DNA from: JAYEJW01 sp034716535
Lineage (GTDB): Bacteria; Pseudomonadota; Gammaproteobacteria; Chromatiales; Chromatiaceae
Direction: 5' to 3'
NCBI GenBank assembly: GCA_034716535.1
Contig: JAYEJW010000435.1
Location: 1 to 29,762, forward strand
DNA: 29,762 nt
The position numbers were made by a program, and so were the translations under genes. How positions within the stretch are numbered: position 1 is the stretch's first letter; each line of letters opens with the position of its first letter. Of this stretch, positions 13,989 through 21,366 are shown one piece after another. The notes under the pieces are model-generated. The model did no database searches. It was given only the letters and a program-made list of their open reading frames with translations, and had not been told where the DNA came from.

Positions 13989-15244
13989 GTCAGAATCTCC
14001 CGCGCGTAATGCAGTCCCTCCACCAGACGGTCGATCTCCTGGGGTGTGTTGTAAAAGGCCATCGATGCGCGAGTAGTGGCCGGTACGCCGTAGAAATCCA
14101 TGAGCGGCATGGCACAGTGGTGACCCGTCCGCACGGCAATCCCCTTATGGTCGAGCACGGTGCCCAGGTCGTGGGCGTGTACGTCCTCCATGACAAAGGA
14201 GACGACCGCCACCTTGTGCCGGGCCTCGCCGAGGATGCGTAACCCCGGCACTTCGCCCAGCCGCCCTTTGGCGGATTCGAGCAGTCGCTGCTCATACTGG
14301 GCCGCCGCCGTCAGATCCAGGCCCTGCAGGTAGTCGATCGCAGCGCCCAGCCCCACTGCCCCGGCGATATTGGGCGTACCGGCCTCGAACCGGTGAGGTA
14401 GGTCGGCGAAGTCGGTCTTCTCGAAACTGACCCGGCGGATCATCTCACCGCCGCCCTGATAGGGCGGCAGGGAATCCAATAGGTCTTCCTTGCCATAGAG
14501 CACCCCGATCCCCGTCGGCCCGAACATCTTGTGTCCCGAGAAGCAATAGAAATCGCAATCGAGCGCCTGGACGTCCACCCTCAGGTGCGGAACCGCCTGG
14601 GCGCCGTCGACCAACACCGGAACGTCATATTGGCGTGCGATCCGGACGATGTCTTTTACGGGGTTGACAGTGCCGAGCACGTTGGAGACATGGGTCACTG
14701 CGAGGAGGCGGGTGCGCTCGTTGAACAGAGACTCCAACTCGTCCAGTTCGAGATCGCCCTCCGGAGTGACGGGCAATACGCGAATCAGGATGCCGCAGCG
14801 TCCGCTCAGCAACTGCCAGGGGACGATGTTGGCGTGGTGCTCCATGCGGGTGAGTACGACCTCGTCGCCCGGCCTGAAACGGGACCCGAGGCCGCTGGCC
14901 ACCAGATTGATGGCCTCGGTGGTCCCCCGCAGGAATATGATCTCATGGGCCGAGCGCGCATTGACGAAGCGCCGCGCCTTCTCGCGCGCCGTCTCATAGG
15001 CCGCGGTGGCCCGCTCCGCGAGCAGGTGCGCACCGCGGTGCACATTGGCGTTGTCTCGTCGATAGTAATGTCCGACCGCCTCGATCACCGCCTGCGGCTT
15101 TTGAGCCGTCGCGGCATTGTCCAGATAGGCGAGCGGCGCTCCGTTTACCTGCTGGTGCAGCGTGGGAAAATCGCGCCGGACAGCGCTCGCGTCCCAGCCC
15201 GTCTGGGTCTCTGTACGCTCGACCTGCTCTGCGACGACGCTCAT
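13985..15244 (-). CDS. sufS: SufS group II cysteine desulfurase
   Basis: A PLP enzyme that takes sulfur from cysteine as a protein-bound persulfide, cytosolic, 419 residues. The key residues are visible: His136 (MEHHANIVPW), Lys239 holding PLP (FSGHKMFGPTG), the RFEAGTPNIAG segment and the catalytic Cys377 in RTGHHCAMP with the short loop typical of group II enzymes. It is the first enzyme gene after the regulator (41-base gap) and is coupled to sufU. The usual sufB, sufC and sufD genes that lie between regulator and sufS in related operons are missing. It has the full expected length. Confidence 0.96.
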   Translation of the reverse strand: MSVVAEQVERTETQTGWDASAVRRDFPTLHQQVNGAPLAYLDNAATAQKPQAVIEAVGHYYRRDNANVHRGAHLLAERATAAYETAREKARRFVNARSAHEIIFLRGTTEAINLVASGLGSRFRPGDEVVLTRMEHHANIVPWQLLSGRCGILIRVLPVTPEGDLELDELESLFNERTRLLAVTHVSNVLGTVNPVKDIVRIARQYDVPVLVDGAQAVPHLRVDVQALDCDFYCFSGHKMFGPTGIGVLYGKEDLLDSLPPYQGGGEMIRRVSFEKTDFADLPHRFEAGTPNIAGAVGLGAAIDYLQGLDLTAAAQYEQRLLESAKGRLGEVPGLRILGEARHKVAVVSFVMEDVHAHDLGTVLDHKGIAVRTGHHCAMPLMDFYGVPATTRASMAFYNTPQEIDRLVEGLHYAREILT

Positions 15245-15285
15245 AGGATTGCTCTCAGCCTCTCGTAGCCAGGAAATGGCTCTCC

Positions 15286-15747
15286 CTATTGCTCAAGCGG
15301 ACGCGACCGGTTCAGGGTAACCGGGCGCCACGCCCTTCTCGGGAGCACAGGGCCGGCGAGATCCGCAAGGCTGATGTCGGTCAATGCCTGACGGAGGGCT
15401 CCATTGATCACCAGCCAATGGGCGCGGACACCGCAACTGTCCTCGATGCGGCAATCTGAGACTTCGCGATTGCACTCGGTAAGTGCGATCTGACCTTCGA
15501 CCGCTTCGATGATCTCGGCGAGGGAGATACCGGAGGCTGGGCGCGAGAGCCTGTATCCGCCGTTGCGGCCCTGGATCGACTGCAGCGCCCCATGGGCCGC
15601 CAGGATCTTGAGCAGCTTGATTACGGTGGGGCCGGGGATTCGCGTTTCCTGCGCCAGCACCCGGGCCGTCGCAGTGCATTGCCCGTATGCGGCCAGACGA
15701 GACATCAAAACAATCGCATAATCCGTAAGCTTACTGAGCGTTAGCAT
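15286..15747 (-). CDS. sufR: Rrf2-family SUF operon regulator
   Basis: A 153-residue winged-helix repressor of the Rrf2 family, of the type named SUF system regulator. The helix-turn-helix covers about residues 1–60 (MLTLSKLTDYAIVLM…), followed by the RNGGYRLSRP wing and three cysteines at 92, 99 and 105 (ECNREVSDC…DSC) expected to hold an Fe-S cluster. I start at ATG 15747, 11 bases after GGAGG; the frame is open upstream, but the alternative start lies beyond the promoter. An IscR-like operator at 15766–15790 in its own promoter points to autoregulation and control of the whole operon by Fe-S status. The symbol sufR is by role. Confidence 0.9.
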   Translation of the reverse strand: MLTLSKLTDYAIVLMSRLAAYGQCTATARVLAQETRIPGPTVIKLLKILAAHGALQSIQGRNGGYRLSRPASGISLAEIIEAVEGQIALTECNREVSDCRIEDSCGVRAHWLVINGALRQALTDISLADLAGPVLPRRAWRPVTLNRSRPLEQ

Positions 15748-15765
15748 GAATCCGACCGCCTCCAA

Positions 15766-15790
15766 ATAGGGTACTGTTTTAGTACTGTAT
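15766..15790 (-). promoter_or_regulatory. Rrf2/IscR type-1-like operator upstream of the suf regulator gene
   Basis: On the minus strand the 25 bases begin ATACAGTACTA, continue AAA, and end CAGTACCCTAT. They fit the length and half-site layout of the IscR type-1 box (ATASYYGACTR www YAGTCRRSTAT), with several mismatches but conserved ATA and TAT ends. A direct repeat ACAGTAC is visible inside it. The site lies 18 bases before the start codon, over the likely promoter, where a bound repressor would block the operon. Confidence 0.6.
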
Positions 15791-15935
15791 TTGCCCGGCA
15801 AGTTCCTCGGGTCTCGCCCCTTGTGCCGAGGTCAGGTGCGCCTTCCCGGCCTACCCCTGGGGATTACTGCGGAAAGAGCCGCGCGGAGGGGAGCATACGG
15901 CTGTACACCAACGGCGTGCTAAGCCGGTGACCGCC

Positions 15936-18308
15936 TCACTCCGGCGAATCGTAATACGACAGGTCGGGGTAACCTGCGTCCATTCCACGGTTGCGGAAGT
16001 TCCATTCGGTGATCCAGTCATAGAAGGGCCAGAGGCGCTCACTGTTGCGCAAGATGGCGTATCTGCTCTTGAACCTTGTCCAATCCTCAAGCGTATCGAT
16101 GCCGCGCAAATCCGTCAGGAATTGGGGCGCCTGCTTGGTGTCCAGCTCTATGAACAGATTCGGGAAGCCCCCGATCAGGGTCGGGTACACGCTCATCGTG
16201 TTTTCTTCCGGCAAGGCCTCCCCGTTTTCGAATACTAGGGTATATTGGGATTTGTACACGCGGTTGGCGACCAGGGAATAAACTCTGGATTCCCCGGCGC
16301 AATTCAGTTTGAGCAGAATGACGCTGGGCAGAAAGTGCGGAAATCCGTGGTCCGAGGTAGCTGTCAGGGTGGAAATCGCCTGCTCCCAATCGCCAGCGTT
16401 CTCGATCGGTGCCTTCAGAGAGACATCCGGTTTCACCCTCGGATTCAGACGATCGGCCGGGCCTGTTACCGCAGGCCCCATATGGTTTTCGATCTCGCCC
16501 ACGAGGCCGAGCAGGGGGTGCGGCTCGTCCGTCTCGATCTGCGTAGGCTGGTCTTCGCCGGCAAAAGGCACCAAGATGAGCTCGATGGAGCCGATCCCCT
16601 GTGTCCATTCATGCCGAATCTTGCCGCGCTCGTCCTCGGGCAACAGCAAGAGGAAGTTATCCTCGAACTCCTGCCTTAGATAATTGAAAAACAAAAGGGT
16701 CTGCAGTTTCCCAATATTTCCGTCCCAGTATTTGAAGCTGGCGACGGTATCGTAATACATCCGTTCAAGGCCACTGTAGTCCATGAGCCAATGCGTGCGC
16801 GGGAGCCCGCCTTGCCGCCCCTTCAGGACCGAGACGTTGGTCTCGTGGCGCATTATGGTCAGCCAGGCATTGGAGTTGATCCCATCGCCGTTCCATATGG
16901 CATCGATGGGGTAGCCTTCGGGGTTGAGCTTGGTCAAGGCATCCGCATAGGCGGCTTCATACTCTGCGTTTCCAAATACGGATCGGTTCATGAAGACATC
17001 CCAGGTCGCAAGACCCAGGTCCGGATCCTGAACCGATACATCGTATTTCGGGTCGATGAAGTACACCCAAAAATGATCCTTGACCGCATAGGTTGCTGTC
17101 TGTCCCAGACACACCGGGCCGTAGGTAATGCCGGAGACGATCAGCTCCGCGTTCTCGAGCAGAAAGCGATAGCGCGCCTCTGCCGGAATCGCCCGAAACA
17201 CGCTGAACGGATTGCCGATCCCCCAGGGCGGGTCGAGCTGTGCCCGCTCATCCCAGTCCGATGACAGAAAAAGTTGCTTCAGGTGCTCGATATCGTCCAG
17301 CGCGAGCCGCCAGACGAAATGGCTCTTTTGCACAATGGGGGTCGTGATCTTCTGCAGGCGGTAATAAAATCGATCGACGCCGGCATAGGCGTAGGGGTCG
17401 TCATAGGGCAAGGGGGTGGCGATAATTTCAACGGGTGGGGTAACGGATCTTTCCTCACCATCCTTTCCCTTTATAACGCTTGTTGGTGGTGTCTTTGAGC
17501 GCACGAGGCGGAAGATGTCGCCCGGACTTTCTTCGAGCAGGATGCCGGCAAGAAATACATGCTCGAAGATATAGCGTGAAACCAACTGCAAGCGCTTGTC
17601 CGGCCCGTTGAAGAATTCTTCCCATTGCCGAACGGCTTCGGGGTTGGCGGGTTTCGCAGCTCCATGCAGCTCCTCCTCGGTGGGGCCGGGGGAGCCAGCG
17701 GCAATCCAGCTCCTGAGGGCGTTGAAATCCTCCTCGCCGATCGCCGGCAATCCGAACGGCATGCCTTGGGCGCTGTTCTCGTCCAACTGAGCCCTCAGAG
17801 CGGCTGGTGTCGATGGGCACCGGTGGTCGAAGCGTTTCCTGTAGAGAGGGATCAGAGCCTCGCGCGAGAACCCCGGCTTGTTGTGCCTGTAGCCGGCTGC
17901 CAGCATCTGGTACATCAGTGACTGGTCGAGGTTCTCTTCAGTCGACCCACCCCGCGCCAGAATCGGGTAGAAGCCCCTGCCGCGCCATTGCTCGGTGGTC
18001 TGCGCCACGTCCATATCCGTGCGCGGATAGGGCTCGACGTGTACCGAGTACGGGTTCTTCCCGAGTCCGCCGCGGTCGACGCCCCGGAAAGAATCCAGCT
18101 TGATGTTGCACGGAGAGCCCAAACACCCGTGACAGGCGATACAGCGGCGGTTGAAGATCGGCTGGATCTGCTGAGCGTATCCGGGTGTGCTGGAGGGGAC
18201 CTGGGCTTGAGCGGGTGTCGCCGGGTCCTCGGCGGCGTGCGCGCTGTGGAAGGCCGTCATGGCAGCCAGGAAGACCAGAGGCAAGCACGTGGGCAGCTTT
18301 GGGAACAT
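15936..18308 (-). CDS. cti: periplasmic fatty acid cis/trans isomerase with c-type heme
   Basis: Converts cis-unsaturated fatty acids of membrane phospholipids directly to trans, stiffening the membrane under solvent or heat stress. The 790-residue protein has a signal peptide (cleavage near AHA at 22–24) and a heme-binding CIACH at 56–60, followed by GCLGSPCNIKLDSFRGVDRG, typical of Cti. Further family blocks include SLMYQMLAAGYRHN and YGPVCLGQTATYAVKDHFW. The ATG at 18308 follows AGGAGGTG by about 10 bases; a GTG at 18320 is part of that site and is not the start. The length is close to the pseudomonad enzyme (about 766). It is a single-gene unit. A broken cytochrome-like gene lies divergently upstream. 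Confidence 0.94.
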   Translation of the reverse strand: MFPKLPTCLPLVFLAAMTAFHSAHAAEDPATPAQAQVPSSTPGYAQQIQPIFNRRCIACHGCLGSPCNIKLDSFRGVDRGGLGKNPYSVHVEPYPRTDMDVAQTTEQWRGRGFYPILARGGSTEENLDQSLMYQMLAAGYRHNKPGFSREALIPLYRKRFDHRCPSTPAALRAQLDENSAQGMPFGLPAIGEEDFNALRSWIAAGSPGPTEEELHGAAKPANPEAVRQWEEFFNGPDKRLQLVSRYIFEHVFLAGILLEESPGDIFRLVRSKTPPTSVIKGKDGEERSVTPPVEIIATPLPYDDPYAYAGVDRFYYRLQKITTPIVQKSHFVWRLALDDIEHLKQLFLSSDWDERAQLDPPWGIGNPFSVFRAIPAEARYRFLLENAELIVSGITYGPVCLGQTATYAVKDHFWVYFIDPKYDVSVQDPDLGLATWDVFMNRSVFGNAEYEAAYADALTKLNPEGYPIDAIWNGDGINSNAWLTIMRHETNVSVLKGRQGGLPRTHWLMDYSGLERMYYDTVASFKYWDGNIGKLQTLLFFNYLRQEFEDNFLLLLPEDERGKIRHEWTQGIGSIELILVPFAGEDQPTQIETDEPHPLLGLVGEIENHMGPAVTGPADRLNPRVKPDVSLKAPIENAGDWEQAISTLTATSDHGFPHFLPSVILLKLNCAGESRVYSLVANRVYKSQYTLVFENGEALPEENTMSVYPTLIGGFPNLFIELDTKQAPQFLTDLRGIDTLEDWTRFKSRYAILRNSERLWPFYDWITEWNFRNRGMDAGYPDLSYYDSPE

Positions 18309-18331
18309 GAGGGGATCCACCTCCTAACTTC

Positions 18332-18977
18332 AGTTTGTCGCATTGAACTGGCCGCACAAGGCGGGCGGTCTGCGCGGTGAGCCTGATCGGGACGGCTCGC
18401 TTGCACCGATCGTCAACAATGACGACCCGCAGGCACCGGTCGTCTGGGAAACCTACATGGCCCCCAACACCGTATTTGTCGATATCCAAATGGTTACGAG
18501 GTTGGCGGTTTGACCGGGCAGGCCGGCATTATTCCAGCGGCATTCGTCGATGGCGACCTGCTGCCTCCGATCGATGATCGCAAGTCGGTGAACGTATCGC
18601 GCGTTACTCCCATTCCACGGGTGGTGCGTCTAATCAACCTGAAGTATCAGCACATTCTGAAGGATAGCGTCTGGCGCTACTATCAGCTCATCGGTACGCA
18701 GAATGCAAACGTCACCGAACCCAACCGCCACCTGGGCCCGGGCATTCCCGGCCCACAGCACTCCAATGTCCAGAATCTTGTGAATTCCACACTGGAATCC
18801 TATACGCAGAAAGGGTTCAGCTGTGCTCGTTGCCACATCAATGCGTTTCGACAAGGAGTCGGAGCCTTTCCGCCTTTCGAGACGCGCTTTGAGGACCTAC
18901 ACGTCATGAGCTTTCTGCTGCTCAACGCCAAGTCCGGCAGCCCCAACTATGACGAGCAGCCGCAGGCCCTCGAATAG
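18332..18977 (+). pseudogene. truncated, frameshifted cytochrome c-like protein
   Basis: Two plus-strand frames join into one protein. From about 18332 the frame reads QFVALNWPHKAGGLRGEPD…PVVWETYMAPNTVFVD and then runs into a stop at 18511–18513. Near 18490 a shift of one base picks up NGYEVGGLTGQ…, open to 18977 and containing a heme motif, SCARCH (about residue 108 of the second part). The pattern LNWP…RG.PD…PVVWETY is one I know from large cytochrome c family proteins with a C-terminal heme. The start codon, signal peptide and N-terminal part are missing, with a TAA in frame just upstream. It is a decayed remnant beside cti. Confidence 0.72.
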
Positions 18978-19114
18978 CCCCTGCGCGACGGCCTGCGGTC
19001 GGCACAAGGATGCGTCGGCAATCTCAGCTTGCTGACGTTGGAGGGACCTGTAAATCGCACCATTCCGGTCCCCTGTTGAAGCATTGCCATGGATGTTTTC
19101 TGCTAGGGCCCTGT

Positions 19115-20080
19115 TTAGTCGGCGCCCTGATCAAGGGCGTCCAGGTATTTCTCGGCGTCCAGGGCGGCCATGCAACCGGTACCGGCAGAGGTGACGGCCT
19201 GCCTGTAGACGTGATCCATGACGTCGCCGGCGGCGAACACGCCCGGGATCGACGTGGCCGTGGCGTTGCCGTCGTTTCCGCTGCGGACCCTGATGTAGCC
19301 GTTCGCCATTTCCAGCTGCCCCTCGAAGAGCTGTGTGTTGGGCTGGTGGCCGATGGCGATAAAGACGCCCTGCAGCTCGATGTCTTTCGTGGAGTCGTTC
19401 TTCACATTCTTGATGCGCATTCCGGTCACGCCCGTGGGATCACCGAGGACCTCGTCCAACACGCTGTCCCACTCGATGCGGATATTGCCGTGCTCTGCCT
19501 TCTCGAACAGGTGCGTCTGGAGGATCTTCTCCGAACGCAGGGCATCGCGGCGATGCACCAGTGTGACCTCGGAGGCGATGTTGGACAGGTACAGGGCCTC
19601 TTCCACTGCGGTGTTGCCGCCGCCGATGACGGCAACCTTCTGGTTCTTGTAGAAGAAGCCGTCACAGGTGGCGCAAGCGGAAACGCCGCGTCCGCGGAAC
19701 TCCTGCTCGGAGGGAAGCCCCAAATACCTGGCGCTGGCGCCGGTGGCGATGATCAGGGCGTCACAGGTGTAAATCGCCGAGTCGCCGGTAAGGCGGAAGG
19801 GGCGTTCAAAGAGCTCCGCCTTGTTGACGTGGTCGAAGATGATCTCGGTCTCGAAGCGCTCCGCGTGGCGGCGCATGCGCTCCATCAGGTCCGGGCCCTG
19901 CACGCCGTCCGGATCACCCGGCCAGTTGTCGACGTCGGTGGTGGTCATCAGCTGGCCGCCTTGTTCGAGACCGGTGACCATAACCGGCTTGAGATTTGCG
20001 CGGGCGCCGTAGACGGCTGCCGCGTAACCGGCGGGGCCGGATCCCAGGATGAGCAGGCGGCAGTGTTTGGTTTCGCTCAT
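19115..20080 (-). CDS. trxB: thioredoxin reductase
   Basis: An NADPH-dependent flavoprotein that keeps thioredoxin reduced, cytosolic. The 321 residues show the FAD loop GSGPAG (13–18), the redox-active CATC at Cys136 and Cys139, the NADPH loop GGGNTAVEEA (about 153–162) with VHRRDALR, and the C-terminal FAD block GVFAAGDVMD. The ATG at 20080 follows GGAG by 9 bases. It is transcribed divergently from ald. The neighbourhood trxB–(ald)–ftsK–lolA–rarA–serS recalls the enterobacterial order. Thioredoxin could supply electrons to the sulfur enzymes in the window, but there is no operon link. Confidence 0.97.
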   Translation of the reverse strand: MSETKHCRLLILGSGPAGYAAAVYGARANLKPVMVTGLEQGGQLMTTTDVDNWPGDPDGVQGPDLMERMRRHAERFETEIIFDHVNKAELFERPFRLTGDSAIYTCDALIIATGASARYLGLPSEQEFRGRGVSACATCDGFFYKNQKVAVIGGGNTAVEEALYLSNIASEVTLVHRRDALRSEKILQTHLFEKAEHGNIRIEWDSVLDEVLGDPTGVTGMRIKNVKNDSTKDIELQGVFIAIGHQPNTQLFEGQLEMANGYIRVRSGNDGNATATSIPGVFAAGDVMDHVYRQAVTSAGTGCMAALDAEKYLDALDQGAD

Positions 20081-20250
20081 GTATAATGCTCCAAAAGATA
20101 AAGATGTTTCCGCGTCCGCCTCCAGTCCGCTGGATCCTTGCGGGATGGACGGGGTGAAAGCCGGTGTTCGGACTTCGTCCGGGCTCGGTTCGGCAGAGGC
20201 TTCGGATGGTACGGATTGTGAGCGGTCTGGTAAAGCGACCCCGGTGAGCC

Positions 20251-21306
20251 ATGCGCATTGGCATCCCCCGAGAAATCAAACCCCTGGAGGCCAGGGTTCC
20301 TCTGGTTCCGGAGGCCTGCGGCGACCTGGCGCGGCTCGGGCACCGGGTGCTGGTGGAGAGAGGTGCGGGCCACGGCAGCGGTTTTCCAGATAGCGCCTAC
20401 GAGGCTGCGGGCGCTGTCATCCTGGACGGCGCAGAGCACCTTTACGGTGAGGCGGAGCTGGTGCTCAAGGTCAAGGAGCCCTGGGGTCCCGAGGTCGACC
20501 TGTTGCGCCCGGAGCACCTGCTCTTCTCCTTCCTGCACCTGGCGGCCAACCCGCAGCTACTCGAGGATCTGCGCGTGATCGGGCTCACGGCCATCGGCTT
20601 CGAGACCGTTGCGGAGCAGGGCAGGCTACCCATCCTGGCTCCCATGAGTGACATTGCAGGGCGTCTGGCGGTGCAGATCGGGACCACCTTGCTGTACAGC
20701 CACAGCGGCGGCAAGGGACTCCTTCTGGGCGGAACAGCGGCGGCGGAGCGTGGGCACGTGGTGGTGCTGGGTGCCGGCAATGCGGGGGCGTCTGCCGTGA
20801 GAACCGCGGCCGCCGCCGGGGCCTGTGTGAGCGTGTTCGACCGCAAGCCTGAAAAGCTTGCGGCGGTGCGCGGCGTGGGCCCGAACGTGACCACACTCTA
20901 CCCCTATTCGGACAGCGTCGCCGAGTCGGTTGCCCGTGCAGACCTGCTGGTCGGAGCCGTGCTCATTCCGGGCGCCAGGGCGCCACGGCTGATCTCGGAC
21001 GCTCAGGTTGCCGCCATGATGCCGGGCAGCGTCATCGTGGATATTGCGGTAGATCAGGGGGGTTGCGTGGAAACGACGCGTCCCACGACCTACGAGGACC
21101 CCGTTTACAGAGTGCACGACGTTGTCCACTTCGCCGTTACAAACATGCCCGGCGCCGTGCCTCGCAGCGCCTCCCGTGCGCTCAGCGCCAGCTTGTTCCC
21201 TTGGGTGGAACGGTTGGCGCAGGCGGACTGGCGTCGCGACCCCCTGCTGTCGGCTGCGGTGAATGTCTCCGCCGGTTCTGTCGTCTATCCGGCCCTCAAA
21301 GCTTGA
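20251..21306 (+). CDS. ald: alanine dehydrogenase
   Basis: An NAD-dependent cytosolic enzyme interconverting alanine and pyruvate plus ammonia. The 351 residues include the pyruvate-binding Arg15 and Lys75 (IPREIKPLEAR, VLKVKEP), catalytic His96 (FSFLHLA), the loop GAGNAG (about 174–179) and VDIAVDQGGCVETTRPTTYEDPVY with the second catalytic Asp. The TNMPGAVPRSAS block closes the fold. It is slightly shorter than the usual 370 residues, with a short C-terminus. The ATG follows CGGTGAG. It lies on its own between divergent trxB and ftsK. Confidence 0.96.
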   Translation: MRIGIPREIKPLEARVPLVPEACGDLARLGHRVLVERGAGHGSGFPDSAYEAAGAVILDGAEHLYGEAELVLKVKEPWGPEVDLLRPEHLLFSFLHLAANPQLLEDLRVIGLTAIGFETVAEQGRLPILAPMSDIAGRLAVQIGTTLLYSHSGGKGLLLGGTAAAERGHVVVLGAGNAGASAVRTAAAAGACVSVFDRKPEKLAAVRGVGPNVTTLYPYSDSVAESVARADLLVGAVLIPGARAPRLISDAQVAAMMPGSVIVDIAVDQGGCVETTRPTTYEDPVYRVHDVVHFAVTNMPGAVPRSASRALSASLFPWVERLAQADWRRDPLLSAAVNVSAGSVVYPALKA

Positions 21307-21333
21307 AAATGCGCGAAGAAGCTGTGGTAAGGC

Positions 21334-21339
21334 TATAAT
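21334..21339 (+). promoter_or_regulatory. consensus -10 box ahead of ftsK
   Basis: A perfect TATAAT lies in the 60-base gap between ald and ftsK. The expected -35 position has no good match; TTGAAA at 21303–21308, overlapping the ald stop, is too far away (25-base gap). A transcript from here would have a leader of about 20 bases before the TTG start. Confidence 0.4.
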
Positions 21340-21366
21340 CCATTGAGGGAAGGGGAGGGTATACAT

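Noticed and set aside
20082..20087. Perfect TATAAT as the ald promoter
   Set aside because: No -35 element stands 15–19 bases upstream, and it lies over the trxB ribosome site region. Kept as a chance match.
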